64,000 bases of DNA from Roseomonas genomospecies 6 (GTDB lineage Bacteria; Pseudomonadota; Alphaproteobacteria; Azospirillales; Azospirillaceae). Below the pieces are notes generated by a model. The model was not told where the DNA came from. It was given only the letters and a program-made list of their open reading frames with translations, and did no database searches. The stretch is from NCBI RefSeq assembly GCF_008365375.1, contig NZ_QOKW01000009.1, positions 1 to 64,000 on the forward strand, in the 5' to 3' direction. This document shows, piece after piece, positions 8,807 through 18,345 of the stretch. The translations under genes and the position numbers were made by a program. Every line of letters begins with the position of its first letter. Positions within the stretch are counted from its first letter, which is position 1.

Positions 8807-11575
8807 ATGGATCTGACCTCGGCGCCTTCGCTTCCGTCCTTCAGCCTCGACGACGCTCCCGCGCTGGTGGCCGGCGCGCGGCGCGTGGTCCTGCTGACCG
8901 GGGACGGCGAGGTGGAGGAAGTGCCGCCCGCCGCCGCGGCGAAGCGGGCGCGCCGCCAGCCGCCGCTGGTCTGCCACGCGCGGGCCATGGCGCGGCGGCT
9001 GGGAACCGAGCCCTTCGCGGCCTTCGACCTGCTGGAGCTGTTCGCCTTCGTCCTGCCCGCCCGCTTCTGCGTGCCGACCCCGCGCGGGCTGGCCGAGGCG
9101 CTGGACCTGCCGATCCCCGACGGGCTGGAGGACGACGCGCTGGCCCTGCACCGGGCGGTGCGCAAGTTGCTGGGCCTGCTGGGATCGCCGGGGCGGGAAG
9201 AGGCGTCCGACCCCGTGGCCTTCGCCTGGGAGATGGGGCGCGCCGGCTGGCTGTGGGCGCCCGCCGTGCTGACCGCTCTGGGCAAACCGGACGGGCCGGA
9301 GAAGGGGGCGGCCCGCGCCGGCCTGCGCGTCTGGACCCGCATCAAGGAGTGGCAGGACGGCCCGCCCGAACCGCCGCCCGCCCACCACCCGGTGGAGCCC
9401 GACGAGGCGCGCCGCCGGCTGTCGGTGATGCTGGCGGCCAGCGTGCCCGGCAAGGTGGCCGAGCCGCGCCCGCAACAAGCCGACTACGCCAGCGCGGTGT
9501 CCGCCGCCTTCGCCCCGCGCCCCGCCCCCGACACGCCGAACGTCGTGCTGGCGGAAGCCGGAACGGGCGTCGGCAAGACGCTGGGCTATCTGGCGCCGGC
9601 CACCGTGTGGGCGGAGAAGAACGGCGGCACGGTGTGGATCTCCACCTACACCCGCAACCTCCAGCACCAGATCGACGCGGAGCTGGACCGCCTCTACCCC
9701 GAACCGGCGACCAAGGCGCGCAAGGTCGTGCTGCGCAAGGGGCGGGAAAACTACCTCTGTCTGTTGAATTTGGAGGAGGCCGTCCGCGGCATGCCGATGC
9801 AGCCCCATCATGCGATTGGCGTGGGGCTGATGGCGCGCTGGGCCGCGGCGACGCGGGACGGTGACCTGACCGGCGGCGACTTTCCCGGCTGGCTGGTGGA
9901 CATCGCCGGACGCGGGCGGACTCTGGGCCTCGCCGACCGGCGGGGGGAGTGCATCTATTCCGCCTGCGACCATTACGCCCGCTGCTACATCGAGAAGAGC
10001 GTGCGCCGAGCCCGCAAGGCCGACGTGGTGATCGCCAACCACGCGCTGGTGATGGTGCAGGCGGCGCTCGGCGGCGGGGAGGAGCCGACTCTGCCGACCC
10101 GCTACGTCTTCGACGAGGGGCACCATGTCTTCGACGCGGCGGACAGCGCCTTCGCCGGGCATCTGACCGGGCGCGAGACGCAGGAGCTGCGGCGCTGGCT
10201 GCTGGGGGCGGAGGAGACGGGGCGCAGCCGCGCCCGCGGGCTGAAGCGCCGCATCGAGGATCTGGTCGCCAGCGACGAGCGCGCGCAGGAGCTGATGGAC
10301 GCCGTGATGCTGGGCGCCCGCGTCCTGCCGGCGGAGGGCTGGGCGGTGCGGCTGTCCGCCGACAACCCGCAGGGGCCGACCGAGGCGTTCCTGCTCGCCG
10401 CGCGGCGGCAGGTCTATTCCCGCACGGCGGGGCAGGGCGGACCCTACAGCCTGGAGGCTGACAAGGCCTATCCGGTGGACGGGCTGCTCGCCGCGGCGGA
10501 GGCTCTGGAGGCGGCGCTCGTCCGGCTGGCGGAGCCGCTGGCCGGGCTGGCGAAGCGGCTGGCCGCGCGGCTGGAGGATGAGACGGCGGAGCTGGACAGC
10601 GACCAGCGCCGCCGCATCGACGCCATGGCCCGCAGCCTGACCCGGCGCGGCGTGCTGACGGTCGAGGCGTGGCGGGCCATGCTGAAGACGCTGCCGGTGG
10701 AGACGCCGGCGCAGTTCGTGGACTGGTTCGCGGTGGAGCGGATCGACGGGCGCGACGTGGATGTCGGGCTCTACCGCCACTGGATCGACCCGACCGTTCC
10801 CTTCGCCGAGGCTCTGGCCGGGCCGGCGCACGGGATGGTGGTCACCTCCGCTACCCTGACCGACGGAACGGGCGACGTCGCCATGGACTGGCAGGCGGCG
10901 GAGGACCGCTGTGGCGCCAGCCATCTGCCGAAGCCGGCGCTGCGCGCCCAGGTCCCCTCGCCCTTCGACTACCCCAACCGCACGCGGGTGATGGTGGTCA
11001 CCGACGTGCGCAAGGACGATCTGGGGCAGGTGGCGTCGGCCTACCGCACGCTGTTCCAGGCGGCGGGGGGCGGGGGGCTGGGGCTGTTCACCGCGATAAG
11101 CCGCCTGCGCGCCGTCTACGACCGCATCGTGGAGCCGCTGGACGCCACGGGCATCCCGCTCTACGCCCAGCATGTCGATCCGCTGGACGTGGCGACCCTG
11201 ATCGACATCTTTCGGGGGGAGGAACACGCCTGCCTTCTGGGCACCGACGCGGTGCGCGACGGGGTGGACGTGCCGGGCCGCTCGTTGCGGCTGATCGTGT
11301 TCGACCGCGTGCCCTGGCCGCGCCCCGACATCCTGCACCGCGCCCGGCGCGACGCCTTCGGGCGGCGGCGCTACGAGGACATGATCGCGCGGCTTCGGCT
11401 GAAACAGGCCTTCGGGCGGCTGGTGCGGCGGGCCGACGACACGGGGGTTTTCGTGCTGCTCGATCCCATGATGCCCAGCCGCCTGTTCGGCGCCTTCCCC
11501 GAGGGGGTGGAGGTCCGCCGCGTCGGCATCAAGGATGCCGTGGAGGCGACGGCGGAATTCCTGCGCGGCTGGTGA
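8807..11575 (+). CDS. DinG/XPD-type ATP-dependent DNA helicase
   Basis: A 922-aa superfamily 2 helicase. Walker A is AEAGTGVGKTLGYLAP and the DEAH-box variant is DEGH, with the XPD/DinG arrangement of four cysteines between them (NYLCLLN, GECIYSACDHYARC) expected to ligate a 4Fe-4S cluster. C-terminal motifs include TSATLTDG and a QAFGRLVRR motif VI. DinG-like enzymes unwind 5'-overhang DNA, R-loops or G-quadruplexes. ATG 8807 begins MDLTSAPSLPSF; upstream in-frame codons overlap the mtgA promoter region. It ends 18 bp from the convergent metA stop. Confidence 0.88.
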   Translation: MDLTSAPSLPSFSLDDAPALVAGARRVVLLTGDGEVEEVPPAAAAKRARRQPPLVCHARAMARRLGTEPFAAFDLLELFAFVLPARFCVPTPRGLAEALDLPIPDGLEDDALALHRAVRKLLGLLGSPGREEASDPVAFAWEMGRAGWLWAPAVLTALGKPDGPEKGAARAGLRVWTRIKEWQDGPPEPPPAHHPVEPDEARRRLSVMLAASVPGKVAEPRPQQADYASAVSAAFAPRPAPDTPNVVLAEAGTGVGKTLGYLAPATVWAEKNGGTVWISTYTRNLQHQIDAELDRLYPEPATKARKVVLRKGRENYLCLLNLEEAVRGMPMQPHHAIGVGLMARWAAATRDGDLTGGDFPGWLVDIAGRGRTLGLADRRGECIYSACDHYARCYIEKSVRRARKADVVIANHALVMVQAALGGGEEPTLPTRYVFDEGHHVFDAADSAFAGHLTGRETQELRRWLLGAEETGRSRARGLKRRIEDLVASDERAQELMDAVMLGARVLPAEGWAVRLSADNPQGPTEAFLLAARRQVYSRTAGQGGPYSLEADKAYPVDGLLAAAEALEAALVRLAEPLAGLAKRLAARLEDETAELDSDQRRRIDAMARSLTRRGVLTVEAWRAMLKTLPVETPAQFVDWFAVERIDGRDVDVGLYRHWIDPTVPFAEALAGPAHGMVVTSATLTDGTGDVAMDWQAAEDRCGASHLPKPALRAQVPSPFDYPNRTRVMVVTDVRKDDLGQVASAYRTLFQAAGGGGLGLFTAISRLRAVYDRIVEPLDATGIPLYAQHVDPLDVATLIDIFRGEEHACLLGTDAVRDGVDVPGRSLRLIVFDRVPWPRPDILHRARRDAFGRRRYEDMIARLRLKQAFGRLVRRADDTGVFVLLDPMMPSRLFGAFPEGVEVRRVGIKDAVEATAEFLRGW

Positions 11576-11593
11576 GCGGCCTGTCCGTCCCGT

Positions 11594-12517
11594 CTATCCG
11601 GCCGTGCCGATCCGGGCGACGTCGAAGGGCGTCGTCTGGTAGATCTGGTTGATCCAGTTGGCGAACAGCAGATGGGCGTGGCTCCGCCAGCGGTTCTCGG
11701 GCGGCTGGCTCGGGTCGTCGTCGGGGAAATAGCCCTGGGGAACCGGCGTGGCCGGGTCCTTGGCGGCGTCCCGGACATACTCGTTCCGCAGCGTGTCCGT
11801 GTCGTATTCGATGTGGTTGAACATGTGCAGCGACCGGTGCGCGGCGTCCTCCAGCAGGCAGAGGCCGGTGTCCGGGGAGTCCAGGAGCACGCGCAGGCCG
11901 CTGTCCGGGGGAATGTCCTCCCGGCGCACCTCGGTCCAGCGGGAGACCGGGATGGGCACGCCGTCGGACAGGCCGCACAGATAGGGCGACGCCGGGGCGA
12001 GGTTGCGGTGCCGGAACACGCCGGACGCCTTTTTCGGCAGAAGATGCTTCGGCACGCCGTGGAAATGATGGACGGCGGCCTGCGCCGCCCAGCAGATGTT
12101 CAGACAGGCATGGACGTGGCTCTGCGTCCAGTCGAAGACCGAACACAGCTCGTCCCAGTAGGACACCTCTTCGAAGGGCATCGTCTCGACGGGCGCGCCG
12201 GTGATGAGGAAGCCGTCGAACTTTTCGCGGCGCACATCCTCCCACGACCGGTAGAAGGCGCTCATATGGTCCGCGGCGGTGTTGCGCGGCACATGGTTGG
12301 TGATCCGGATCAGCGACAGCTCAACCTGAAGCGGCGTGGCGCCCAGAAGGCGGGCGATCTGCGTCTCGGTCCGGATCTTGTCGGGCATCAGGTTGAGAAG
12401 GCCGAAGCGCAGGGGCCGGATGTCCTGCCGGATGGCGTCGGCCTCCTGCATGACCATGACGCCCTCGGCCTGAAGGGCGGTGAAGGCGGGAAGATCGTTG
12501 GGTATCCTGATGGGCAT
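11594..12517 (-). CDS. metA: Homoserine O-acyltransferase, predicted acetyl-CoA type
   Basis: A 307-aa MetA-family enzyme that activates homoserine for methionine synthesis. The catalytic cysteine falls at residue 142 (LNICWAAQA). Residue 111 is glutamate ([10 protein letters not shown]); in this family Glu111 goes with acetyl-CoA use and Gly111 with succinyl-CoA use, so acetylation is predicted despite the usual 'succinyltransferase' name. The start at 12517 ([10 protein letters not shown]) is the family start. The longer frame runs into a structured leader. Confidence 0.93.
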   Translation of the reverse strand: MPIRIPNDLPAFTALQAEGVMVMQEADAIRQDIRPLRFGLLNLMPDKIRTETQIARLLGATPLQVELSLIRITNHVPRNTAADHMSAFYRSWEDVRREKFDGFLITGAPVETMPFEEVSYWDELCSVFDWTQSHVHACLNICWAAQAAVHHFHGVPKHLLPKKASGVFRHRNLAPASPYLCGLSDGVPIPVSRWTEVRREDIPPDSGLRVLLDSPDTGLCLLEDAAHRSLHMFNHIEYDTDTLRNEYVRDAAKDPATPVPQGYFPDDDPSQPPENRWRSHAHLLFANWINQIYQTTPFDVARIGTAG

Positions 12518-12582
12518 GACTCGTCCGGCTCCGCTGTCGGCGCATCGGTCGGAACAGACGTCATGGCGAACCCCGTTTGATT

Positions 12583-12657
12583 GCCGGTCCGGCCACATCC
12601 CCCTTCGGGACGCCACCTTGCTCGGGTAAGCAGGTTGGCGTTGAGCGTCCGCTCAAC
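12583..12657 (-). promoter_or_regulatory. Structured 5' leader of metA, possible RNA regulator
   Basis: The minus-strand RNA upstream of metA can form four successive hairpins: GUUGAGCG/CGCUCAAC (12657-12640), a CGCCA/UGGCG stem enclosing CCU-GCU/AGC-AGG (12640-12611), UCCC/GGGA (12610-12598) and GCCG/CGGC (12593-12583). Methionine genes are often riboswitch-controlled in Alphaproteobacteria. The conserved SAM-II sequence is not recognisable, so the class is unknown. The remaining 12658-12770 shows no gene. Confidence 0.3.
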
Positions 12658-12770
12658 TCTTGATGCGCGGCGCAGATTATACGGACAGCGGTGGCTTGGC
12701 AACAGGGGACCGGCGGCCGCCGGCGAGGGGGAACTCCCGCCCGCCGACCATCGGTGCCGAACGCCGATTC

Positions 12771-14462
12771 CTACGCCGCCTTGATGGCGTTGAGGAAGTT
12801 CTCCACCTCGCTCTTCAGGCGCATCGCCCCGTTGTTCAGATCGGCGGAGGCCGACATCACCTGGGTCGCGGCGCTGCCGGTCTCGGTCGCGGCCTGCGAC
12901 ACGCGGCTGATGTTGCTGGTCACCTCCTGGGTGCTCTGCGCCGCCTGCTGGACGTTGCGGCTGATCTCCTGGGTTGCGGCCCCCTGCTCCTCGATGGCGG
13001 CGGCGATGGAGGAGGAGATGTCGTTGATCGAGGAAATGGTCGCTCCGATCCCGCGGATGGCGCCGACCGCCCCACCGGTGGCCGACTGGATCGCGCCGAT
13101 CTGCTGGGCGATCTCCTCCGTCGCCTTGGATGTCTGGTTGGCGAGGCTCTTGACCTCGCTCGCCACGACGGCGAAGCCCTTGCCGGCCTCGCCCGCGCGC
13201 GCCGCTTCGATGGTGGCGTTCAATGCCAGCAGGTTGGTTTGGGCGGCGATGTTCTGGATCAGGTCCACCACGTCACCGATGCGTTGCGCGGCTTCCGACA
13301 GGCCCTGAACGGTGGCGTTGGTGCGGTCGGCCTCGTCCACCGCCTTGCCGGCAATGCTGGCCGACTGCGACACCTGCTGGGAGATTTCCGTGATGGAAGC
13401 GGCCATCTCCTCCGACGCGGAGGCGACCGTCTGCACGTTGGCGGAGGTCAGCTCCGCCGCGGAAGCGGCGCCCCCGGCCTCGGCCCGCGTGTGTTCGGCG
13501 ATTTCGGTCATGCTGCGGGCGGTGGTGTCGAGCTGCGACGCCGCCGCGCCCACGGTCTGAAGAACGCTGTGAACGGCCCCGTCGAAATTGCGGATCAGCG
13601 AATCGATCCGCTCGGTGCGGCGGCGCTTGCTCTCCTCCTCCGCGGCCTGGGCGGCGGTCAGGCGCTCCGCCTCGATCAGGCCGTCCTTGAAGACCTGCAC
13701 CGCGCGGGCCATCGCGCCGATCTCGTCCTGCCGGTTGCCGCCTTCCACCGCGACACCGAGGTCGCGCTTGGCCAGACGGTCCATGATGGTGGTCAGAGCG
13801 ATGACGGGCCGGGCGATGGTCTTGGTCATCGTGATGCCGACGAACAGGCACAGGACCGCCACCAGCGCGATGGCGCCCAGAATCCAGGTCCGAGCCCCGA
13901 GATAGGCATCATTTCCCTCGTCCGCCGCTTTGCCGGCGTTGCTGACGTTGAAGGCCGTCAGTTCGTCGAGGAGCGCGCTGCACTCGTCGAAGGCCTTGCG
14001 CGACTCGAGCCGGTAGATGTCGGCGGCCTTCTCGTTCTCGTTCGCGCGGGAAGGCGGGAGGAGCACATCCCGGCTGATCTTCATGTAGCGGTCCCAGGCG
14101 GCCTCCCAGCGCTTGGCGGTCTGGGCTTCCCAACCGGCGGTCAGCAGCGATTCGTATTTCCGGCGGGACTCCGCCAGCCGGTCCAGGACCGACGCCATTT
14201 CCTTTTCGACCTGCGCGATGTCCGCAGGGTAGAGGGCCAGGATGTGGGACGCCTCAAGGATGCGGTATTCGTTCGCCGCCCCGTCCATATCGGTGATGGA
14301 GGTCAGGCTGGGCAGCCAGTTGGAGCGGATCTCCTCCGCGACCTGATTGACGGCGTTCAACCGTTCGATGGCGAACAATCCCAGGGCGACCGACATCAGC
14401 AGGAGGGAAACGGTCGTGGCCACCACCTTGGCCCGGATGGTCATGGAGTTCAGCATGGACAT
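12771..14462 (-). CDS. Methyl-accepting chemotaxis protein
   Basis: A 563-aa chemoreceptor. TM1 is about residues 11-32, followed by a helical periplasmic sensor of about 160 residues (four-helix-bundle type), TM2 about 192-212, a HAMP domain about 213-265, and a cytoplasmic signalling hairpin. The highly conserved tip ([20 protein letters not shown]) is intact. It relays ligand binding to CheA/CheW. No che genes are nearby, so it is an orphan receptor. The C-terminus lacks a NWETF-type CheR tether. Confidence 0.93.
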   Translation of the reverse strand: MSMLNSMTIRAKVVATTVSLLLMSVALGLFAIERLNAVNQVAEEIRSNWLPSLTSITDMDGAANEYRILEASHILALYPADIAQVEKEMASVLDRLAESRRKYESLLTAGWEAQTAKRWEAAWDRYMKISRDVLLPPSRANENEKAADIYRLESRKAFDECSALLDELTAFNVSNAGKAADEGNDAYLGARTWILGAIALVAVLCLFVGITMTKTIARPVIALTTIMDRLAKRDLGVAVEGGNRQDEIGAMARAVQVFKDGLIEAERLTAAQAAEEESKRRRTERIDSLIRNFDGAVHSVLQTVGAAASQLDTTARSMTEIAEHTRAEAGGAASAAELTSANVQTVASASEEMAASITEISQQVSQSASIAGKAVDEADRTNATVQGLSEAAQRIGDVVDLIQNIAAQTNLLALNATIEAARAGEAGKGFAVVASEVKSLANQTSKATEEIAQQIGAIQSATGGAVGAIRGIGATISSINDISSSIAAAIEEQGAATQEISRNVQQAAQSTQEVTSNISRVSQAATETGSAATQVMSASADLNNGAMRLKSEVENFLNAIKAA

Positions 14463-14718
14463 AGCGCGTGTTTCTTTCCCGAAGCGATGCGGCGACCGGC
14501 GATGGTTCTGGGTCTTGGGCGGAGGCGATAGTAAGGGTCAGCAGATCAGCCAAAAAGCATATACCTAATCCGTCTTAAGTTATACGAATTCAGGAGAAAG
14601 GCTAGACGCAAGAATGACGCAGGGAGCAAGGCCATGGTTGCGTCATGGTTTCTTCAAGTTAACCGGGGAGAAGTCCCAATCGCGCCGCGGGCAATCCTGA
14701 AGGGAAGTACCACCTGTC

Positions 14719-15666
14719 TTACGGTCCTGGTGCGTAGACGGCCAAAAGGAAGGACAGGGTGACCACGCTGGCAATGGTGGACATCAGGATCGCGGAGGAG
14801 GTGCGCTCCACATAGATCCGGTACTGGCTGGCCACCACGAAGGTCAGGGCGCCGGTGGGCAGGCCGGCCAGGATGATGGCCGAACCGGTCCAGAAGGGGT
14901 CGAGCGGGAACAGCGTCCGGATGAGGACCCACGCCAGCGCGGGCTGCACCACCAGTTTCAGGGCGCTGATCCAGCCGACCTCCAGCAGATTGGCCTTCAG
15001 GCTCTGGGTCGCCAGGAACAGGCCGATGGCGAACAGGGCGCAGGGGCCGGCGGAGGCGCCCATCAATTCGCAATAGGTCACGATGGGGCGCGGCACCGGC
15101 ACGCCGGACAGGAAGACCGACCAGCCCAGCCCCAGCGCCGTGGAGATGATCAGCGGGTTCCTGACCAGCGCCCGGCCCACGTCGCGCAGCGCCTTGCCGA
15201 TTCCGCCGCCGTGGCTGTTGGCGAATTCCAGCCAGATCACCGCGATGCCGACCATGATCGCGCTCATGATGACGGTGGCGAGGATCGCCGGGGCCAGACG
15301 ATCCGGGCCAAAGGCCGCCAGGAACAGCGGGATGCCCATGTAGCCGGTGTTGGAGAAGCAGGCGTTCAACCCCTGCATGCACTGGATCTGCGTCCGCTCC
15401 CGGTGGAACAGCCAGCCGAGCAGGGCGCCCAGCGCGTAGACCGCAAGCATCGAGCCGAGGAAGGCGCCGATGAAGGGGCCGTTGAAGATCTCCGGCAGCG
15501 AACGCCGGGCGGTGCCCAGGAACAGCACCGGCGGCAGGGCCATCCAATAGACGAACTTGTTCAGCGCCTCCGACGAGGCGGGACCGAGAAGCTTCGCCTT
15601 ACCGGAAAGGACGCCCGCCAGGATGATGGCGAAGACCGGGAGCGCCACATTGAGGACCACCGACAT
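14719..15666 (-). CDS. Auxin efflux carrier (AEC) family transporter
   Basis: A 315-aa polytopic inner-membrane protein with about ten hydrophobic segments and the AEC pattern of two five-helix halves (ALPVFAIILAGVLSGK at the start and AGLPTGALTFVVASQY in the second half). Bacterial members export or take up small organic anions such as malate or malonate; the substrate cannot be read from sequence. ATG at 15666 (MSVVLNVALP) is chosen over 15729, whose extra 21 residues are not hydrophobic. Confidence 0.85.
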   Translation of the reverse strand: MSVVLNVALPVFAIILAGVLSGKAKLLGPASSEALNKFVYWMALPPVLFLGTARRSLPEIFNGPFIGAFLGSMLAVYALGALLGWLFHRERTQIQCMQGLNACFSNTGYMGIPLFLAAFGPDRLAPAILATVIMSAIMVGIAVIWLEFANSHGGGIGKALRDVGRALVRNPLIISTALGLGWSVFLSGVPVPRPIVTYCELMGASAGPCALFAIGLFLATQSLKANLLEVGWISALKLVVQPALAWVLIRTLFPLDPFWTGSAIILAGLPTGALTFVVASQYRIYVERTSSAILMSTIASVVTLSFLLAVYAPGP

Positions 15667-15794
15667 GGGGCCCGACCTTAAGGGGCAGCCCGCTCCCTGT
15701 CGAGGCACCCACCATTCCGTCGCAGGCATGGCTCCCTTGACGGCGCGTGGGGGGCGGGCAAGATTGGGCGGGGCCCTTTTCCGCAGGAGTTTCG

Positions 15795-16199
15795 ATGATC
15801 AACCATCACAGCGCGCTCATCTACGTCATGGTGCTGGTGTCGGCGTGCGACGGCGACATGACGGACGCGGAGCTTGAGGCCATCGGCGAGAACGTCCGCT
15901 ATCTGCCGATCTTCAAGGATTTCGACATCGACCGGCTGACCGACGTGACCCGCGAATGCTCCGGCCTGCTGGCCGATGCCGACGGGCTGGAGACGACGCT
16001 CCAGATCGTCAAGGAGGCCATTCCGTCCAAGCTGTCCGAAACCGCCTACGCGCTCGCCTGCGACATCGCGGCGGCGGACCCGTCGGCCTCGCAGGAGGAG
16101 CTTCGGATGCTGGAGCTGATCCGGCACAAGCTGGGCGTGGACCGGCTGTGCGCCGCCGCCATCGAACGCGGCGCGCGGGCGCGCCACACCCGCCTGTGA
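15795..16199 (+). CDS. TerB-like (tellurite resistance family) protein
   Basis: A 134-aa helical protein with the TerB-type acidic metal-binding block MVLVSACDGDMTDAELEAI, and a second acidic repeat ACDIAAADPSASQEELRML. TerB-like proteins bind Ca2+ or other cations near the membrane, and many are not linked to tellurite. Its TGA overlaps the ATG of the next gene (ATGA at 16197-16201), so the two are translationally coupled. The function is unknown beyond the family. Confidence 0.8.
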   Translation: MINHHSALIYVMVLVSACDGDMTDAELEAIGENVRYLPIFKDFDIDRLTDVTRECSGLLADADGLETTLQIVKEAIPSKLSETAYALACDIAAADPSASQEELRMLELIRHKLGVDRLCAAAIERGARARHTRL

Positions 16200-17116
16200 T
16201 GGATCGCGGTATGGAGAGTCTCCAGGGCGGTCTCCAGGGCCGGACGGTCGGCTTCATCGGGCTGGGCCTGATGGGCCGGCCCATGGCCCGCAATCTGGCG
16301 AAGGCCGGCGCGGCGCTGGTCATCCACAGCCGCAGCCCCGGCCCGGTGGCGGAACTGGCGGGCGAGGGCATGAGCCCCGCCGCCAGTCCCGCCGAGGTCG
16401 CCGCCCGCACCGACGCCCCCACCGACGCCCCCACCGACGCCATCGTGCTGATGCTGTCCGACACGGTGGCGGTGGAGGCGGTGGCCGCCGACCTCATGGA
16501 TGCGCTGAGGCCCGGCCATCTCGTGATCGACATGGGCACCACGGCGGTCGGGGCGACCCGCAAGCTGGCCGAGGCCGTCCGCGCCAAGGGCGCCGAATGG
16601 GTCGATGCCCCGGTGTCCGGCGGCACGGTGGCGGCGGAGGCCGGCACCCTGACCATCATGGCCGGCGGGACGGAGGACGCCTTCGCCCGCGCCCTGCCGC
16701 TGTTCCAGGCCATGGGGCAGCGCATCACCCATGTCGGCGAGAGCGGGGCCGGGCAGGTCGCCAAGATGGCGAATCAGGTGATCGTCGCGCTGAGCATCGG
16801 TGCGGTGGCGGAGGCGCTGGCGCTCGCCAGGGCCGCGGGGGTGGAGCCGGGCAAGGTCCGCGACGCCATCCGCGGCGGCTTCGCCGAGTCGCGCATCCTG
16901 GAGCTGCACGGGCAGCGCATGGTGTCCGGCGACTTCACGCCGGGCGGCCGCGTGGCCACCCAGATCAAGGACCTGAAACAGGCGGAGGAGCTGGCGGAGC
17001 AGTCCGGCATCCAGCTTCCCGCGCTGGGCCTGAGCCTGGAGCTGTTCGAACTGCTGGCGGAGCAGGGCGACGGCGGTCTGGACCACTCGGCCCTGTACCG
17101 GCTGTTCTTCAAATAA
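16199..17116 (+). CDS. 3-Hydroxyisobutyrate dehydrogenase-family oxidoreductase
   Basis: A 305-aa beta-hydroxyacid dehydrogenase. It has an N-terminal Rossmann motif GFIGLGLMGRPMARNL, the substrate-binding block DAPVSGGTVAAEAGTL and the catalytic lysine in GAGQVAKMANQ. The substrate could be 3-hydroxyisobutyrate, tartronate semialdehyde or a related acid, and context does not decide. A 12-bp tandem repeat near 16420-16440 encodes DAPTDAPTDA, an insertion relative to typical family members. ATG 16199 is coupled to the TerB-like gene; ATG 16211 is an alternative. Confidence 0.82.
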   Translation: MDRGMESLQGGLQGRTVGFIGLGLMGRPMARNLAKAGAALVIHSRSPGPVAELAGEGMSPAASPAEVAARTDAPTDAPTDAIVLMLSDTVAVEAVAADLMDALRPGHLVIDMGTTAVGATRKLAEAVRAKGAEWVDAPVSGGTVAAEAGTLTIMAGGTEDAFARALPLFQAMGQRITHVGESGAGQVAKMANQVIVALSIGAVAEALALARAAGVEPGKVRDAIRGGFAESRILELHGQRMVSGDFTPGGRVATQIKDLKQAEELAEQSGIQLPALGLSLELFELLAEQGDGGLDHSALYRLFFK

Positions 17117-17168
17117 GGAGCCGCGGGGGGCGGCGCCGGAAATAAGGAGCCGCGGGGGGCGGCGCCGG
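17111..17168. repeat. Perfect 29-bp tandem duplication over a stop codon
   Basis: The 29-bp unit 17111-17139 is repeated exactly at 17140-17168. The first copy includes the TAA stop of the preceding gene (17114-17116), so the duplication follows the stop and leaves the protein intact. The unit ends in a GC-rich palindrome (GGCGCCGG). Confidence 0.9.
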
Positions 17169-17189
17169 CAACGGGCCTTCCCCCCGCGG
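17150..17189. terminator. Bidirectional hairpin between convergent genes
   Basis: CCGCGGGGGG (17150-17159) pairs with CCCCCCGCGG (17180-17189). The first 29-bp repeat copy can supply an alternative left arm. It is located between the dehydrogenase and the ASADH homologue. Confidence 0.6.
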
Positions 17190-17194
17190 AACCG

Positions 17195-18214
17195 TCATGC
17201 GTCGAGATGCTCCTTCACCAGCAGCTCGGCGATCTGCACGGCGTTGAGAGCGGCGCCCTTGCGCAGGTTGTCGGTGGCGCACCAGAAGGCCAAGCCGTTG
17301 TCCACCGTGTAGTCCTCGCGGATGCGGCTGACGAAGACGGCGTCGTCGCCGGCCACCTCGACCGGGGTGATGTAGCCTTCGTTGTCGTGCTGGTCGATGA
17401 CCTGGACCCCCGGCGCCTTGCGCAGGATGCGGCGCGCCTCCTCGGCGGTGACCGGTTCCGCGCATTCGATGGTGACCGAGGCGGAGTGGCCGATGAAGAC
17501 GGGGACGCGCACGCAGGTGGCGGTCACCTTGATCTTGGGGTCCAGAACCTTCTTGGTCCCGACGTTCAGCGCCCACTCGTCCTTCGTCGCACCATCCTCC
17601 ATGAAGGGGCCGATGTGGGGGATGACGTTGAAGGCGATCTGCTTGGAGAAGACGGACTTCTGCACCGGATCGTTCACGTAGATGGCGCGGGTCTGGCCGA
17701 ACAGCTCGTCCATCCCGTCCTTCCCGGCGTCCGAGGCCGCCTGGTAGGTGGAGACCACGGCGCGGCCGACCGTGAAGGTGTCATGCAGGGGCTTCAGCGC
17801 CATCGCCAGCAGGACGGTCGCGCCGTCGGGGCTGGCGACGATGTTCTTCTTCGCGTAGCCGCCGAGCGCCTGGGCGTTCACCTCCGGCACCACCAGGGGA
17901 ACGTCGGGGTCCATGCGGAACTGCGCGCTGGTGTCGATGACCACGGCGCCCGCGGCGGCGGCGCGCGGCGCGTGGGCCGCCGCGACCTTGGCGTCCGAGG
18001 CGAACAGCGCGATGTCCACGCCCTTGAAGTCGAACCGGCCGAGATCCTGGACCTTCAGCACCTCGTCCTCGCCGAAGGACACCTCCTTGCCGACCGCGGC
18101 GTCGGAAGCCAGGGCGATCACCTCCGCGACCGGGAACTTGCGGTCGGCGAGGGTGGCCAGCATCTCCCGTCCGACATTGCCGGTGGCGCCGACGACCGCG
18201 ACTGTGTAGCCCAT
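17195..18214 (-). CDS. Aspartate-semialdehyde dehydrogenase homologue lacking the catalytic cysteine
   Basis: A 339-aa protein that aligns over its length with bacterial ASADH: NADP-binding GATGNVGREML, substrate-region VVSTYQAASDAGKDGMDEL with the conserved Gln, and FIGHSASV with the conserved His. The active-site block that normally reads NPNCST is SPDGAT here, so the catalytic Cys is Gly and the flanking Asn residues are also changed. By family knowledge it should not form the thioacyl intermediate. E. coli Usg is a comparable Cys-less relative. Either a second true asd exists elsewhere, or this protein has another role. It is divergently placed from 18346. Confidence 0.8.
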   Translation of the reverse strand: MGYTVAVVGATGNVGREMLATLADRKFPVAEVIALASDAAVGKEVSFGEDEVLKVQDLGRFDFKGVDIALFASDAKVAAAHAPRAAAAGAVVIDTSAQFRMDPDVPLVVPEVNAQALGGYAKKNIVASPDGATVLLAMALKPLHDTFTVGRAVVSTYQAASDAGKDGMDELFGQTRAIYVNDPVQKSVFSKQIAFNVIPHIGPFMEDGATKDEWALNVGTKKVLDPKIKVTATCVRVPVFIGHSASVTIECAEPVTAEEARRILRKAPGVQVIDQHDNEGYITPVEVAGDDAVFVSRIREDYTVDNGLAFWCATDNLRKGAALNAVQIAELLVKEHLDA

Positions 18215-18345
18215 GGCGGTGAATCCCTGTGATATGCGGTGCGAAGAGGGCTTGAGGTATGCGGTTCCCAATGGAATTGCAACAGCGCCCGCGTTGTGAC
18301 ACGGTGTTCGCCCTCATCACGAACGACCGCGACCTGCGCACGGGC

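Noticed and set aside
12583-12657. SAM-II riboswitch upstream of metA
   Set aside because: The characteristic SAM-II pseudoknot sequence could not be found, so only an unspecified structured leader is reported.
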